From the NCBI RefSeq assembly GCF_019343455.1, contig NZ_CP049362.1, positions 2,976,001 through 3,040,000 on the forward strand: DNA of 64,000 nt. The letters are read 5' to 3'. Below, one piece after another: positions 1 through 8,941 of the stretch (the first letter of the stretch is position 1; each line of letters begins with the position of its first letter). The DNA is from Alcaligenes ammonioxydans. Its GTDB lineage: Bacteria > Pseudomonadota > Gammaproteobacteria > Burkholderiales > Burkholderiaceae_B. Both the position numbers and the translations under genes were made by a program. The notes below the pieces were generated by a model. It saw nothing but the letters and a program-made list of their open reading frames with translations. It had not been told where the DNA came from and made no database searches.

Positions 1-565
1 GCTCCAAGGCTGCGCGGCTGGCAGCCAGACGCGCAGGGTCTGCCGCCAAACGTCCTTGCAGCAGACGCAAGGCAATGTCTGCTGCCCCCAAGGTACCCGT
101 CAGCCAGATATCGTCACCTGGCCGGGCCGCGCTGCGCCGCAACGCCTGCCCCGCTGGGACTTCGCCCAGTACCGTAATGCTGATCACGACCCCTTGCCGG
201 CTGCGCGTGGTATCGCCACCTATCAAAGGGCATTGCGCCTGATCGGCCAGTTGGAATAAACCAGCGGAAAAGGCCTCTAACCATGGGGGACGGACGTCAG
301 GCATGGACAAGGCCAGCAGGCACGCCCGTGGCTTAGCTCCCATGGCACCCAGATCCGACAGATTCACCGCCAGCGCTTTGTGGCCGAGCAAGAAAGGGTC
401 GACGTCGGCAAAGAAATGCTGACCTTCGATCAGAAGGTCCACGCTGCTGGCCAGTTGCCAGCCCGGCGTCGGTGTAAAGAGGGCGCAGTCATCGCCCACT
501 CCCAAATAGCCTTCGGGAGCGGGACGATTGAAATACTGCTGGATAAGACCGAACTCGTTCAGCAC
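1..565 (-). CDS. thiL: Thiamine-monophosphate kinase ThiL (C-terminal end cut by window edge)
   Basis: ThiL phosphorylates thiamine monophosphate to the coenzyme thiamine diphosphate with ATP in the cytoplasm. The minus-strand reading gives a typical ThiL/PurM-like N-terminus. An early GVGDDCA motif binds Mg-ATP, followed by VDLLIEGQHF, a conserved AVNLSDLGAMGA stretch and an IGGDTT motif, then PGDDIWLTG. The gene runs off the left edge, so about 188 residues are visible of a family length near 320-330. I chose the GTG at 565-563, which lies 14 bases after the nusB stop and follows a purine-rich AGCAGGG. The tight spacing and shared strand make it the last visible gene of a ribBA-ribH-nusB-thiL operon, a common order in proteobacteria. 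Confidence 0.9.
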   Translation of the reverse strand, partial: MLNEFGLIQQYFNRPAPEGYLGVGDDCALFTPTPGWQLASSVDLLIEGQHFFADVDPFLLGHKALAVNLSDLGAMGAKPRACLLALSMPDVRPPWLEAFSAGLFQLADQAQCPLIGGDTTRSRQGVVISITVLGEVPAGQALRRSAARPGDDIWLTGTLGAADIALRLLQGRLAADPARLAASRAALE

Positions 566-578
566 GGCGCGCCCTGCT

Positions 579-1064
579 TTAGCGGCGGGCCTGCTTGGCG
601 ACTTCAGGGGCGCGTACGTCGGCAGCCAGTTTGTCCAGCACGCCGTTCACGAATTTGAAGCCATCGGTACCGCCAAAGGATTTGGCCAGTTCAACCGCTT
701 CATTAATGGCAACACGGTAAGGCACTTCAACGTGATGCACCAGTTCGTAGCTGCCAATCAGCAAGATGCCGTGTTCAATGGGAGAGAGCTCTTCCAAAGG
801 ACGGTCCACGTACGGCAAAAAGCGCTCGCGCAGCACGGGGGCCTCGCGCATGACGCCAAACAGCAGGGTTTTGAACCAGGCTGCATCGGCTTCGCCAAAC
901 TCCTCGTCACCGCGGATATGGGCGTCGATGGAGGTGGCTTCCTGCAGGCCATCAGCGCCTCGCAACAGCCAGGAGTAGATGCCCTGCAGGGCAAATTCGC
1001 GCGAACGGCGGCGCGCGGATCGTCCGTTGGCCTTGGCGGCCGGGACTTTATTTGTCGTCGTCAA
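579..1064 (-). CDS. nusB: Transcription antitermination factor NusB
   Basis: NusB binds boxA RNA with ribosomal protein S10 and supports antitermination on rRNA operons. The protein shows the all-helical NusB fold signature: [19 protein letters not shown] near the N-terminus, then [20 protein letters not shown], and a conserved [17 protein letters not shown] plus [10 protein letters not shown] at the C-terminus. The start is uncertain. I prefer the TTG at 1064, preceded by GAGGACGAAG and giving 161 residues. An in-frame ATG at 1094 would add ten basic residues encoded inside ribH. Either choice overlaps the ribH end, so the two are likely translationally coupled. Longer open-frame extensions to 1199 merely read through ribH in another frame. 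Confidence 0.92.
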   Translation of the reverse strand: MTTTNKVPAAKANGRSARRRSREFALQGIYSWLLRGADGLQEATSIDAHIRGDEEFGEADAAWFKTLLFGVMREAPVLRERFLPYVDRPLEELSPIEHGILLIGSYELVHHVEVPYRVAINEAVELAKSFGGTDGFKFVNGVLDKLAADVRAPEVAKQARR

Positions 1065-1566
1065 GATCTTCGTCCTCGTAATCTTCGTCCTCATCGTCGT
1101 CCAGCTCAGGCTCGAGGACGGCGATAAGATTGCCCAGTTCGACCGCTGTACGGGCGCACTCGCGACCTTTTTCAGCAGCGCGAACTTCGGCTTGTTCATC
1201 TGTGTTGGTGGTCAGTACCCCGTTGGCAACCGGGATGCCGGTGGCCAGGGAGACCTGGGTAATGGCCGACGCACTTTCGTTGCTGACCACTTCAAAGTGG
1301 TAGGTGTCGCCACGAATAACCGCGCCCAGCGCGATCAGGGCATCAAACTCGCCGGTTTCAGCCATCTGGCCCAGCGTGATGCCCAGTTCCAGCGCGCCCG
1401 GAACGGACAGAACCGTTACATCACGCTCGTCCACGCCCAAGGCTTCCAGCTCTTTCAGGCAGGCTTCCAACTCGGTCAGGCCGATGGATTCGTTGAAACG
1501 CGCACGCACAATACCGATGTGCAGACCTTCCCCATTCAGGTCAGGGGTAACAATGTAAGGATTCAT
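1048..1566 (-). CDS. ribH: 6,7-dimethyl-8-ribityllumazine synthase
   Basis: RibH condenses 5-amino-6-ribitylamino-uracil with 3,4-dihydroxy-2-butanone 4-phosphate to form the lumazine precursor of riboflavin. The 172-residue protein has the expected VRARFNESI substrate-binding start, VPGALELG, an [15 protein letters not shown] stretch carrying the catalytic His, and a PVANGVLTT region. The family is usually about 155-160 residues. The excess here is a very acidic C-terminal tail, with roughly seventeen Asp/Glu among the last twenty residues. Its DNA doubles as the translation start of nusB. The gene lies 14 bases after ribBA on the same strand, so the two successive pathway enzymes are probably co-transcribed. 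Confidence 0.95.
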   Translation of the reverse strand: MNPYIVTPDLNGEGLHIGIVRARFNESIGLTELEACLKELEALGVDERDVTVLSVPGALELGITLGQMAETGEFDALIALGAVIRGDTYHFEVVSNESASAITQVSLATGIPVANGVLTTNTDEQAEVRAAEKGRECARTAVELGNLIAVLEPELDDDEDEDYEDEDLDDDK

Positions 1567-1580
1567 GTTGGAAGCTCCGC

Positions 1581-2747
1581 TTAGGATTGAGAATCTGGTT
1601 CGCTATGGTAACCCGTCACGGTCAATGCAAACCCGGCCATGCTTGGCATTTTACGTGGTCGCGACATTAAACGGGCCTTGCCAACATTGAGGTCACGCAA
1701 AATCTGTGCACCAATCCCGTAGGTGCGCAGATCGTTGCGGCTGGAGCGGCCTCGTGGCGCCTGGGCCGGACTGTTCTCGCCCCAGGCCTGGATCTGCTCA
1801 AAACCATGTTCCTCGGAGCTTTGGCAGTTCATCAACAGCACCACCCCGCTGTCCGATTGGGCAACCGTACGCAGCGCCACGGGCAAGGTCCAGCTATGCC
1901 CCACATCCCCTTCGATCAGTACATCCAGAACCGTAGTCGGTTCATGCACGCGCACCAAGGTTTCCACCTCTGGCGTAATCTGGCCGTGTACCAGGGCCAG
2001 ATGCAGGCCCCCGGAGGACAGGTCGCGATATGCGTGACACTCGAACTCGCCATACGGTGTCTTGACGGGCTTTTTGTGCAGGCGCTCGATCATGGATTCG
2101 TGCTCGCTGCGATATTGGATCAAGTCCGCAATCGTCCCCACCTTGATGCCGTGTTCACGAGCAAAGACCAGCAGGTCCGGCAGGCGGGCCATGGTTCCGT
2201 CCGGATTGAGCACTTCGCAAATGACAGCAGCCGGGGTCAGACCCGCCATGGCCGTCAGGTCGCAGCCCGCCTCGGTATGCCCGGCGCGCACGAGCACGCC
2301 ACCCTTGGCCGCCTTCAGGGGAAAGATATGACCGGGCTGCACCAGATCCGCAGGACGCGCATCACGCGCGACGGCGGCCTGGACGGTACGGGCGCGGTCA
2401 GCGGCGGAAATACCGGTTTCCACGCCTTCCGCCGCCTCGATGGAGACGGTGAAATTGGTGCCAAAGCGCGTGCCGTTGCGCGTTGCCATCAAGGGCAGGT
2501 CCAGTTGGCGGCAACGCTCTTCAGTCAGGGTCAGGCAAACCAGACCACGGCCATGCGTCACCATGAAGTTGATCGCCTCGGCATTGACGAACTCGGCGGC
2601 CATCACCAGATCGCCTTCGTTCTCGCGGTCCTCTTCATCAACCAGAATGACCATGCGACCTGCGCGCAGTTCCTCAACAATCTCTGGAACGGGAGCGATT
2701 GGACTGGTACCCAGGTGACCAGCGTCGGACTGAATTTCTTGATTCAT
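1581..2747 (-). CDS. ribBA: 3,4-dihydroxy-2-butanone-4-phosphate synthase with GTP cyclohydrolase II-like domain
   Basis: The N-terminal half (about residues 20-225) is DHBP synthase (RibB): it holds the acidic [12 protein letters not shown] motif that binds Mg2+ and ribulose 5-phosphate, plus HTEAGCDL. The C-terminal half (about 230-385) resembles GTP cyclohydrolase II (RibA) but looks degenerate. The zinc-binding three-cysteine cluster of true GCH II is not apparent; only [14 protein letters not shown] remains. This matches many proteobacterial RibBA-like proteins whose RibA half is inactive, so a separate ribA elsewhere is likely. It is the first gene of the minus-strand rib-nusB-thiL operon. 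The 115-base upstream gap to the divergent IclR gene shows no recognisable FMN riboswitch core. Calling the second domain inactive is inference. Confidence 0.93.
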   Translation of the reverse strand: MNQEIQSDAGHLGTSPIAPVPEIVEELRAGRMVILVDEEDRENEGDLVMAAEFVNAEAINFMVTHGRGLVCLTLTEERCRQLDLPLMATRNGTRFGTNFTVSIEAAEGVETGISAADRARTVQAAVARDARPADLVQPGHIFPLKAAKGGVLVRAGHTEAGCDLTAMAGLTPAAVICEVLNPDGTMARLPDLLVFAREHGIKVGTIADLIQYRSEHESMIERLHKKPVKTPYGEFECHAYRDLSSGGLHLALVHGQITPEVETLVRVHEPTTVLDVLIEGDVGHSWTLPVALRTVAQSDSGVVLLMNCQSSEEHGFEQIQAWGENSPAQAPRGRSSRNDLRTYGIGAQILRDLNVGKARLMSRPRKMPSMAGFALTVTGYHSEPDSQS

Positions 2748-2862
2748 CGTGCTCTTTGCTCAGACAGATAATAATTAAGGCCATTTTACGACACCCGGGC
2801 CCCCGCGGGCAGCTTGATTAGTCGGTACACTTAAAGACCGTGTCAATCCGCTCCAAACCTCT

Positions 2863-3690
2863 ATGACCGAACCCATTTTGCCTGCTCTGGACGAAAAACG
2901 TCGTCGCATCCAATCCATTGAAACAGGCTTTGGCCTGTTGAAAGTGCTGGTGGACAGTGGTCAGCCCATGATGTTGCGCGATCTGGCCACTCGGGCAGGC
3001 ATGAGCTCGGCCAAGGCCCACCCTTATCTGGTCAGCTTTACCAATGTAGGACTGGTACAACAGGCGCCGGCTACCGGACTGTACGAGCTGGGGCCTTTTG
3101 CCTTGCAGATGGGGCTGGTCAGCCTGCAAAGTCAGAACCCGCTCAAGATCGCCCTGCCTGTGGTGCAGGCCTGGGCTTCGCGCATCGGGCATACCTTGGG
3201 CGTGGCGGTGCTGGGTTCGCATGGCCCCACCATGGTTCACATCAGCGAGGCCAGCTACCCCGTGCATGTGAACATGCGTTGTGGAACCGTGATGTCCATG
3301 TTGCACACGGCCACCGGCCATGTCTTTGCCGCCTGGTTGCCCCCGGAAGTGGCCCGCCACTATATCGAGCGCGAGGCGGGCGACAGCGCCGTTGTCACCA
3401 GTATCAGCCCTTTGCGCCCCGCCCCCAAAGCACTGACAGCCATGTTGGAAAAAATCCGTGAGCAAGGGGTGGCTCAGGCGTTGGGCAACCCCCTACCGGG
3501 TATTGATGCCTTGTCCGTTCCCGTGTTCGATCACTCCGGTCATATTGTGCTGGCTCTGACCAGCCTGGGCCCGAGCACCTTGTTTGATGCCAGCCTGGAC
3601 AGTCCTATCCTGGCTCAGTTGCGACAGTGTGCCAGCAGCATCTCTCATCAGCTCGGTTGGCGTGACCCTTTGGACAGACCCTCTTTGTAA
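2863..3690 (+). CDS. IclR family transcriptional regulator
   Basis: A 275-residue protein with an N-terminal winged helix-turn-helix (about residues 15-75: IQSIETGFGLLKVLVDSG, then LRDLATRAGMSSAKAHPYL) followed by an IclR effector-binding GAF-like domain (about 90-265, including THTA-like LHTATGHVFAAW and a conserved DALSVPVFDHSGHIVLAL). These regulators usually sense small aromatic or carboxylic acids and control adjacent catabolic genes. Here the neighbours are the divergent ribBA operon and a downstream CYTH/CHAD gene, so no target is obvious. The ATG at 2863 sits 115 bases from ribBA, leaving room for back-to-back promoters. Confidence 0.9.
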   Translation: MTEPILPALDEKRRRIQSIETGFGLLKVLVDSGQPMMLRDLATRAGMSSAKAHPYLVSFTNVGLVQQAPATGLYELGPFALQMGLVSLQSQNPLKIALPVVQAWASRIGHTLGVAVLGSHGPTMVHISEASYPVHVNMRCGTVMSMLHTATGHVFAAWLPPEVARHYIEREAGDSAVVTSISPLRPAPKALTAMLEKIREQGVAQALGNPLPGIDALSVPVFDHSGHIVLALTSLGPSTLFDASLDSPILAQLRQCASSISHQLGWRDPLDRPSL

Positions 3691-3810
3691 GCGCAGACAC
3701 GCCTGCAAACATTTATACGGGGTGTCCGCACTTCAAGTTTGTTGGCTTTACATGCAAAATAAGCGTTTTATCCGCCCACCTCTTGTGGGTGACACCTCGA
3801 GTGCGATGCT

Positions 3811-5340
3811 GTGCTAGAACAAGAACTGAAATTTTTTGTACCCGAGAGTGCCCGTCCCGGTTTATTAGCCGCTTTTGACGCGGTACGAACGGGTAGCATT
3901 ACCTTGAACGCCATCTACTTTGATACCCCCGAGCGCGAACTGGCGCTATCGGGTATCGCTCTGCGACTGCGCAAGGAAGGTGAGCAATGGGTTCAAACCG
4001 TCAAGCTGCCCGGTCCCGATACCCTGTCCCGAATTGAGATCAATCATCCTCGACCAGGTCCCGAACTGGACCTGAGCCTGTATCAGAACACCCCTGCACA
4101 GGCCGCCCTGGCCCGGCACACCGGGCAGATTCAGGCCCGCTACCAGACGCGGATACAACGTGAGCTGGCCCGAGTCAGGCAAGGACAGTCTGAACTGGAG
4201 CTGGCCTACGATGTGGGCCATATCGAATCCCAGGGCCTCAAGCTCTTGGTCAACGAACTGGAAATCGAGCTCATCAGCGGTGAAAGCCTTGCCATGTTCG
4301 AGCTCGGGCAGCGCTGGCTGTACAAGCACGGCCTGATCCTGGAAATGCGCAGCAAGTCTGAACGAGGCGATGCACTGGCCAGTCTGGTGGATCGGCGCCG
4401 AGCCAAATCCGAGAGCCTGGACTTGTCTCCCTCACAAGTGGCCGCTGCCTTGACGCGCAAGGCGTACGACCTGCCCAAACCCCATGTTGTCGACGCCAAG
4501 GACCTGGAGCAGTTCTACTGTCTGAGCGCCACCATGAGCCTGGAGCAGGTCATTCGTAATGCGGCCCTGCTGGCAGGCGTGGATGGCATCCGCCCGGACT
4601 TCGCCCGCCAGGCTGATTATCTGGCCTTGATGCGTGTGGGCCTGCGCCGTCTGCGCTCCTGCCGCAAGCTGTTCAAGATGTGGCTGTCGGCCAGTGAAGG
4701 CTATGCCAACACCCGGTTGACCCATTATTTCGGCTTGTTTGGCAAGGCACGCGATCATGATCTGGTGCATCTGGAGATCACTCCCTTGTTACTGAAAGCA
4801 GGCATGCCAGGCCCCGCTCCGCAGCCCCAACCTGCCCACCTGGAACACGACCCCGTTCAACTGGCCAGTGCCGCCGAATTCCAGTCTTTGCTGCTGAGTA
4901 ATCTGCAAAGTCTGATCTGCGGCCCCACGCTGGAACTCAATGGCGTGCCGGAGCCGCAAAACCTGATCGAGGCACGCATCAGCCGCTGGTTTCAGACGAT
5001 TCAGTTGCGCAGCCAGCGCTTTGCACAGATCAGCCAGGACAAACAGCATCGCCTGCGTAACCGAATCAAAAGCCTGCGTTATTGCCTGGAGTTTTTACCC
5101 AGCGCGGCCGACAAGCAAGGGTTGCACAAGGTCTTGCGCGAGTGTCAGGCCCTGATCGGAGCCGTAACGGATGTCGATGTTGCGCTGGACTGGTATGCAC
5201 AACATGCCGCCAATCCCGAGCAGGCGCAGTTCGCACGTCAGTGGCTGACCCATGCTCGCCAGGGTCGTGCGGCCCATGCCCAGCATGCCCTCAATGCCTT
5301 GGATCAGCATCAGCCGCACACTGAGCTGCTGCGACGCTAA
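3811..5340 (+). CDS. CYTH and CHAD domain protein (triphosphatase-like)
   Basis: The N-terminus (about 1-200) is a CYTH triphosphate-tunnel domain. The signature E-x-E-x-K appears as EQELK at residues 3-7, with IYFDTPERELALSGIALRLR and a later EIELISGE. CYTH proteins of this type (YgiF-like) hydrolyse inorganic triphosphate. From about 230 a CHAD helical domain follows, with LMRVGLRRLRSCRKLFKMW and a RDHDLVHLEI motif; CHAD domains bind polyphosphate. The start codon is GTG at 3811; no in-frame ATG lies close by. Length is 509 residues, normal for CYTH-CHAD fusions. It stands alone on the plus strand and converges with ftsY at a shared terminator. Confidence 0.9.
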   Translation: MLEQELKFFVPESARPGLLAAFDAVRTGSITLNAIYFDTPERELALSGIALRLRKEGEQWVQTVKLPGPDTLSRIEINHPRPGPELDLSLYQNTPAQAALARHTGQIQARYQTRIQRELARVRQGQSELELAYDVGHIESQGLKLLVNELEIELISGESLAMFELGQRWLYKHGLILEMRSKSERGDALASLVDRRRAKSESLDLSPSQVAAALTRKAYDLPKPHVVDAKDLEQFYCLSATMSLEQVIRNAALLAGVDGIRPDFARQADYLALMRVGLRRLRSCRKLFKMWLSASEGYANTRLTHYFGLFGKARDHDLVHLEITPLLLKAGMPGPAPQPQPAHLEHDPVQLASAAEFQSLLLSNLQSLICGPTLELNGVPEPQNLIEARISRWFQTIQLRSQRFAQISQDKQHRLRNRIKSLRYCLEFLPSAADKQGLHKVLRECQALIGAVTDVDVALDWYAQHAANPEQAQFARQWLTHARQGRAAHAQHALNALDQHQPHTELLRR

Positions 5341-5418
5341 GGGCCCCGTGAGGGAAGAAACAATCCTGCAGCAGTAGCGTGCTGGGTAGCTACACGGTGA
5401 GCACGGGCGAATAGCGCA

Positions 5419-5463
5419 AAAAAAAACCGGCGATTCCCTTAAAAGGATATCGCCGGTTTTTTT
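5419..5463. terminator. Bidirectional intrinsic terminator between CYTH/CHAD gene and ftsY
   Basis: An 8-bp perfect stem (CCGGCGAT at 5427-5434 with ATCGCCGG at 5449-5456) is flanked by a run of A on the left and a run of T on the right, so it can end transcription from both convergent genes. Confidence 0.9.
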
Positions 5464-5476
5464 ATCAGGCGTGGAC

Positions 5477-6919
5477 TTAGGCGTTCATACCCAGCAAGGC
5501 CGAAGCAAACTCGCGCGCCACAAACGCTTGCAGATCCTGCATACCCTCGCCCACCCCGATCCAGTACACGGGAATGGGTCGAACGCCCTGAGCACAGGCG
5601 GCAACCGCCGCCAGCGTCCCGCCTTTGGCCGTGCCGTCCAGCTTGGTGACCACCAGACCCGTCAGACCCAAGGCGGCATCAAAGGCACGAATCTGGGAGA
5701 TCGCATTCTGTCCGGTATTGCCGTCCACAACCAGGAGTATTTCGTGTGGCGCCTGGCCGTCCGCCTTGCCGATGACGCGCTTGATCTTTTTGAGCTCTTC
5801 CATCAGGTGCAGTTGAGTCGGCAAGCGGCCCGCGGTATCCACCATGACCACCCCCATATCTCGGGCACGGCCCGCGTGTACCGCATCAAACGCCACGGCG
5901 GCGGGATCTCCCCCGTCCTGGGCAATCACACTGACGTTATTGCGCGCCCCCCATTCAATCAGTTGCTCACGCGCCGCCGCACGAAAGGTATCGCCCGCCG
6001 CCAGCAGGACTTTTGCGCCCTGCTCCTGAAAGGTGTGCGCCAGCTTGCCAATGGACGTGGTTTTACCCGCACCGTTAACACCGGCAATCATGACCACCAG
6101 GGGTTTGCCCGAACCGAGTGGAAAGGACTTCTCCAAGGGCTTCAAATGATCGGTCAGGATGTCACACAGAATTTGCTTGACCTGGGCTGCATCGCTGACT
6201 TTTTCCTTGCGTACACGCGCACGCAAGGCGGTAATCAGCTTTTCCGTTGCCTCCACGCCGGCATCGGCCATCAATAAGGCATCTTCCAGCTCCTCAAACA
6301 AGGTTTCATCAACCTTGGCACCGACAAACAGACTGCTCAGACTTTGACCGGTGCGCGACAAGCCCTGTTTCAACCGGGACATCCAGGAGGTTTTCACCAC
6401 AGGGGCGGCGGCTTCTGGTTCTGGGGTCGGAGCTGGTTCAGGCTGTGGCGCGGGGGCCGGTGCGGGAACAGGAGCAATCTCTGGCTCTGGTTCTGGCTTT
6501 GGCTCCGGTTCAGGGATCGGTTGCACCTCGGGCTCAGGAGTCCGATCTGGCTCCGGCACAGATTGCACCTCCGGCTCAGGGGTACGAACGGGTTCAGGTA
6601 CAGGCTGTACTTGCGGTTCGTAGACACGCGCAGGCTCGGGTGTCGGAACACTGGCAGGGGTCGGTTGTGGCACCTCTGGCTGCGTGGGCGTAGACTGCGA
6701 GGCAGCGCGATGTTCAGCCTGACTGGCTGCCTGGCGATCCAAAGCCACAGCAGGCGGGACTGCCGGCGTTTGAACTGGCGTGCTTTGCTCCTGCGCTACC
6801 GCAGGGGATGCGTCTGCCGCGTCAGCCTCGGGCTGGGCAGGAGAAAGCGGCTCGGTCAGCTCCGTTTGAGTGACTTGTGGCTCTGGCTTGGCCTTCTTTC
6901 TTTTAAAAAAACTGAACAT
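5477..6919 (-). CDS. ftsY: Signal recognition particle receptor FtsY
   Basis: FtsY is the membrane-associated SRP receptor GTPase that delivers nascent inner-membrane proteins to the translocon. The C-terminal NG domain (about residues 180-480) shows VNGAGKTTSIGKLA (G1), DTFRAAAREQL, VDTAGRLPTQ (G3) and VTKLDGTAKGG (G4). The N-terminus starts with a basic MFSFFKRKKAK patch. About 150 residues of Pro/Glu/Val-rich low-complexity repeats follow (VPEPxRTPEPEVQ-type units); this acidic A region is variable in the family. Length is 480 residues, close to E. coli FtsY. It diverges from rsmD with 55 bases between them, a conserved proteobacterial neighbourhood. Confidence 0.97.
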   Translation of the reverse strand: MFSFFKRKKAKPEPQVTQTELTEPLSPAQPEADAADASPAVAQEQSTPVQTPAVPPAVALDRQAASQAEHRAASQSTPTQPEVPQPTPASVPTPEPARVYEPQVQPVPEPVRTPEPEVQSVPEPDRTPEPEVQPIPEPEPKPEPEPEIAPVPAPAPAPQPEPAPTPEPEAAAPVVKTSWMSRLKQGLSRTGQSLSSLFVGAKVDETLFEELEDALLMADAGVEATEKLITALRARVRKEKVSDAAQVKQILCDILTDHLKPLEKSFPLGSGKPLVVMIAGVNGAGKTTSIGKLAHTFQEQGAKVLLAAGDTFRAAAREQLIEWGARNNVSVIAQDGGDPAAVAFDAVHAGRARDMGVVMVDTAGRLPTQLHLMEELKKIKRVIGKADGQAPHEILLVVDGNTGQNAISQIRAFDAALGLTGLVVTKLDGTAKGGTLAAVAACAQGVRPIPVYWIGVGEGMQDLQAFVAREFASALLGMNA

Positions 6920-6974
6920 ACGATTTACACTAGAAAATTCTGTTGAATGACCACATTATCCGATCAAAGCGCTA

Positions 6975-8131
<1,157 letters not shown>

Positions 8132-8216
8132 ACTCGCCCTGCACAGCGGTCCGTACTACACTGTAGGGTGACCGACGGGTCAATTCCAAAGACCACGCTT
8201 ATCAGGACACTGCGCT

Positions 8217-8474
8217 ATGGCACTGCACATTACAGAAGAATGCATCAACTGCGACGTATGTGAGCCGCAGTGCCCCAATCTGGCCATTTACATGGGCGAG
8301 GAGATCTACGAGATCAATCCCAACCTATGTACCGAGTGTGTCGGCCACTTTGATGAACCGCAGTGCGTGGTGGTGTGTCCGGTCGAATGCATTGAGGTTC
8401 ACCCTCAGCACCAGGAAAGCCAGGAAACCCTGCTCGCCCGCTACCATCGACTGCAAGCCGAGTCCACTTCCTGA
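8217..8474 (+). CDS. YfhL-type 2[4Fe-4S] ferredoxin
   Basis: An 85-residue ferredoxin. The first cluster motif is CINCDVCEPQCP near the N-terminus. The second set lies in CTECVGHFDEPQCVVVCPVEC, with the eight-residue insertion between Cys-x2-Cys and the third Cys that marks the Allochromatium/YfhL ferredoxin type. Such ferredoxins have very low-potential clusters; their partner is not established here. It follows coaD by 85 bases and is closed by a strong terminator, so it is the last gene of the rsmD-coaD unit or has its own promoter in the gap. Confidence 0.93.
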   Translation: MALHITEECINCDVCEPQCPNLAIYMGEEIYEINPNLCTECVGHFDEPQCVVVCPVECIEVHPQHQESQETLLARYHRLQAESTS

Positions 8475-8486
8475 TGGAACAGCCAT

Positions 8487-8517
8487 AAAAAAACCCTGCT
8501 TCTGGCAGGGTTTTTTT
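8487..8517. terminator. Intrinsic terminator after the ferredoxin gene
   Basis: Stem CCCTGC (8494-8499) with GCAGGG (8505-8510) and a five-base loop, an A run on the left and seven T on the right. It can serve both the ferredoxin gene and the convergent minus-strand gene. Confidence 0.9.
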
Positions 8518-8542
8518 GACTGAACGCCGCCACAGGGGGCAT

Positions 8543-8941
8543 TTACGGGGAGGTAGCCAGACGCTTTAACAAACGTACTGGCTGGCCGATATAACGACTG
8601 AACCACTGCGCCGGCAAATCGCCCTCGTCGATCAATTGCACTGGCTGGCCGTTTTCCTGCCACATGGAAAACGAGTCAGGATCGTCTTCAATGACGTCTA
8701 CCGCTATATCCAGACGCAACATGCCGGGAGCACGCAGCACCAACTGCCCAAAGCGCAGCTCCATGCTCAGTTCAGCGAGGACAGACAAGGCCTGCGCGCC
8801 CAGAACCTGCCCCTGTTCATCGCCCAGAACCCAACGCTCCTGGCATGCCAGCGCCTTGCTATCGCTGAGCGCTGGCCCCCCTTGCAAAAGACAGACCGTG
8901 TCCAGTGGCTGGCCCGCATTCAGGCTGGTGTCCTGACTCAT
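8543..8941 (-). CDS. Small protein resembling a stand-alone MOSC N-terminal beta-barrel domain
   Basis: A 132-residue protein. Parts of it, such as ERWVLGDEQGQVLGAQ, LRFGQLVLRAPGM and DLPAQWFSRYIGQPVRLLK, follow the pattern of the MOSC N-terminal domain found in YcbX/MOSC-type molybdenum-cofactor carrier enzymes. There the pattern reads D-R-x-W-hydrophobic, L-x-L-x-A-P-G and W-F-x-x-x-L-G-x-P-V-R-L. The following catalytic MOSC domain with its conserved cysteine is absent, because the protein stops after the PVRLLK segment. I chose the ATG at 8941, which overlaps the AsmA stop as ATGA; an ATG 12 bases upstream is also possible. The overlap implies translational coupling to the asmA-like gene. 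The family call is by eye and the function is unknown. Confidence 0.6.
   Translation of the reverse strand: MSQDTSLNAGQPLDTVCLLQGGPALSDSKALACQERWVLGDEQGQVLGAQALSVLAELSMELRFGQLVLRAPGMLRLDIAVDVIEDDPDSFSMWQENGQPVQLIDEGDLPAQWFSRYIGQPVRLLKRLATSP

Noticed and set aside
2748..2862. Possible FMN riboswitch before ribBA
   Set aside because: The 115-base gap is too short for a full RFN element and none of its conserved loops is visible.
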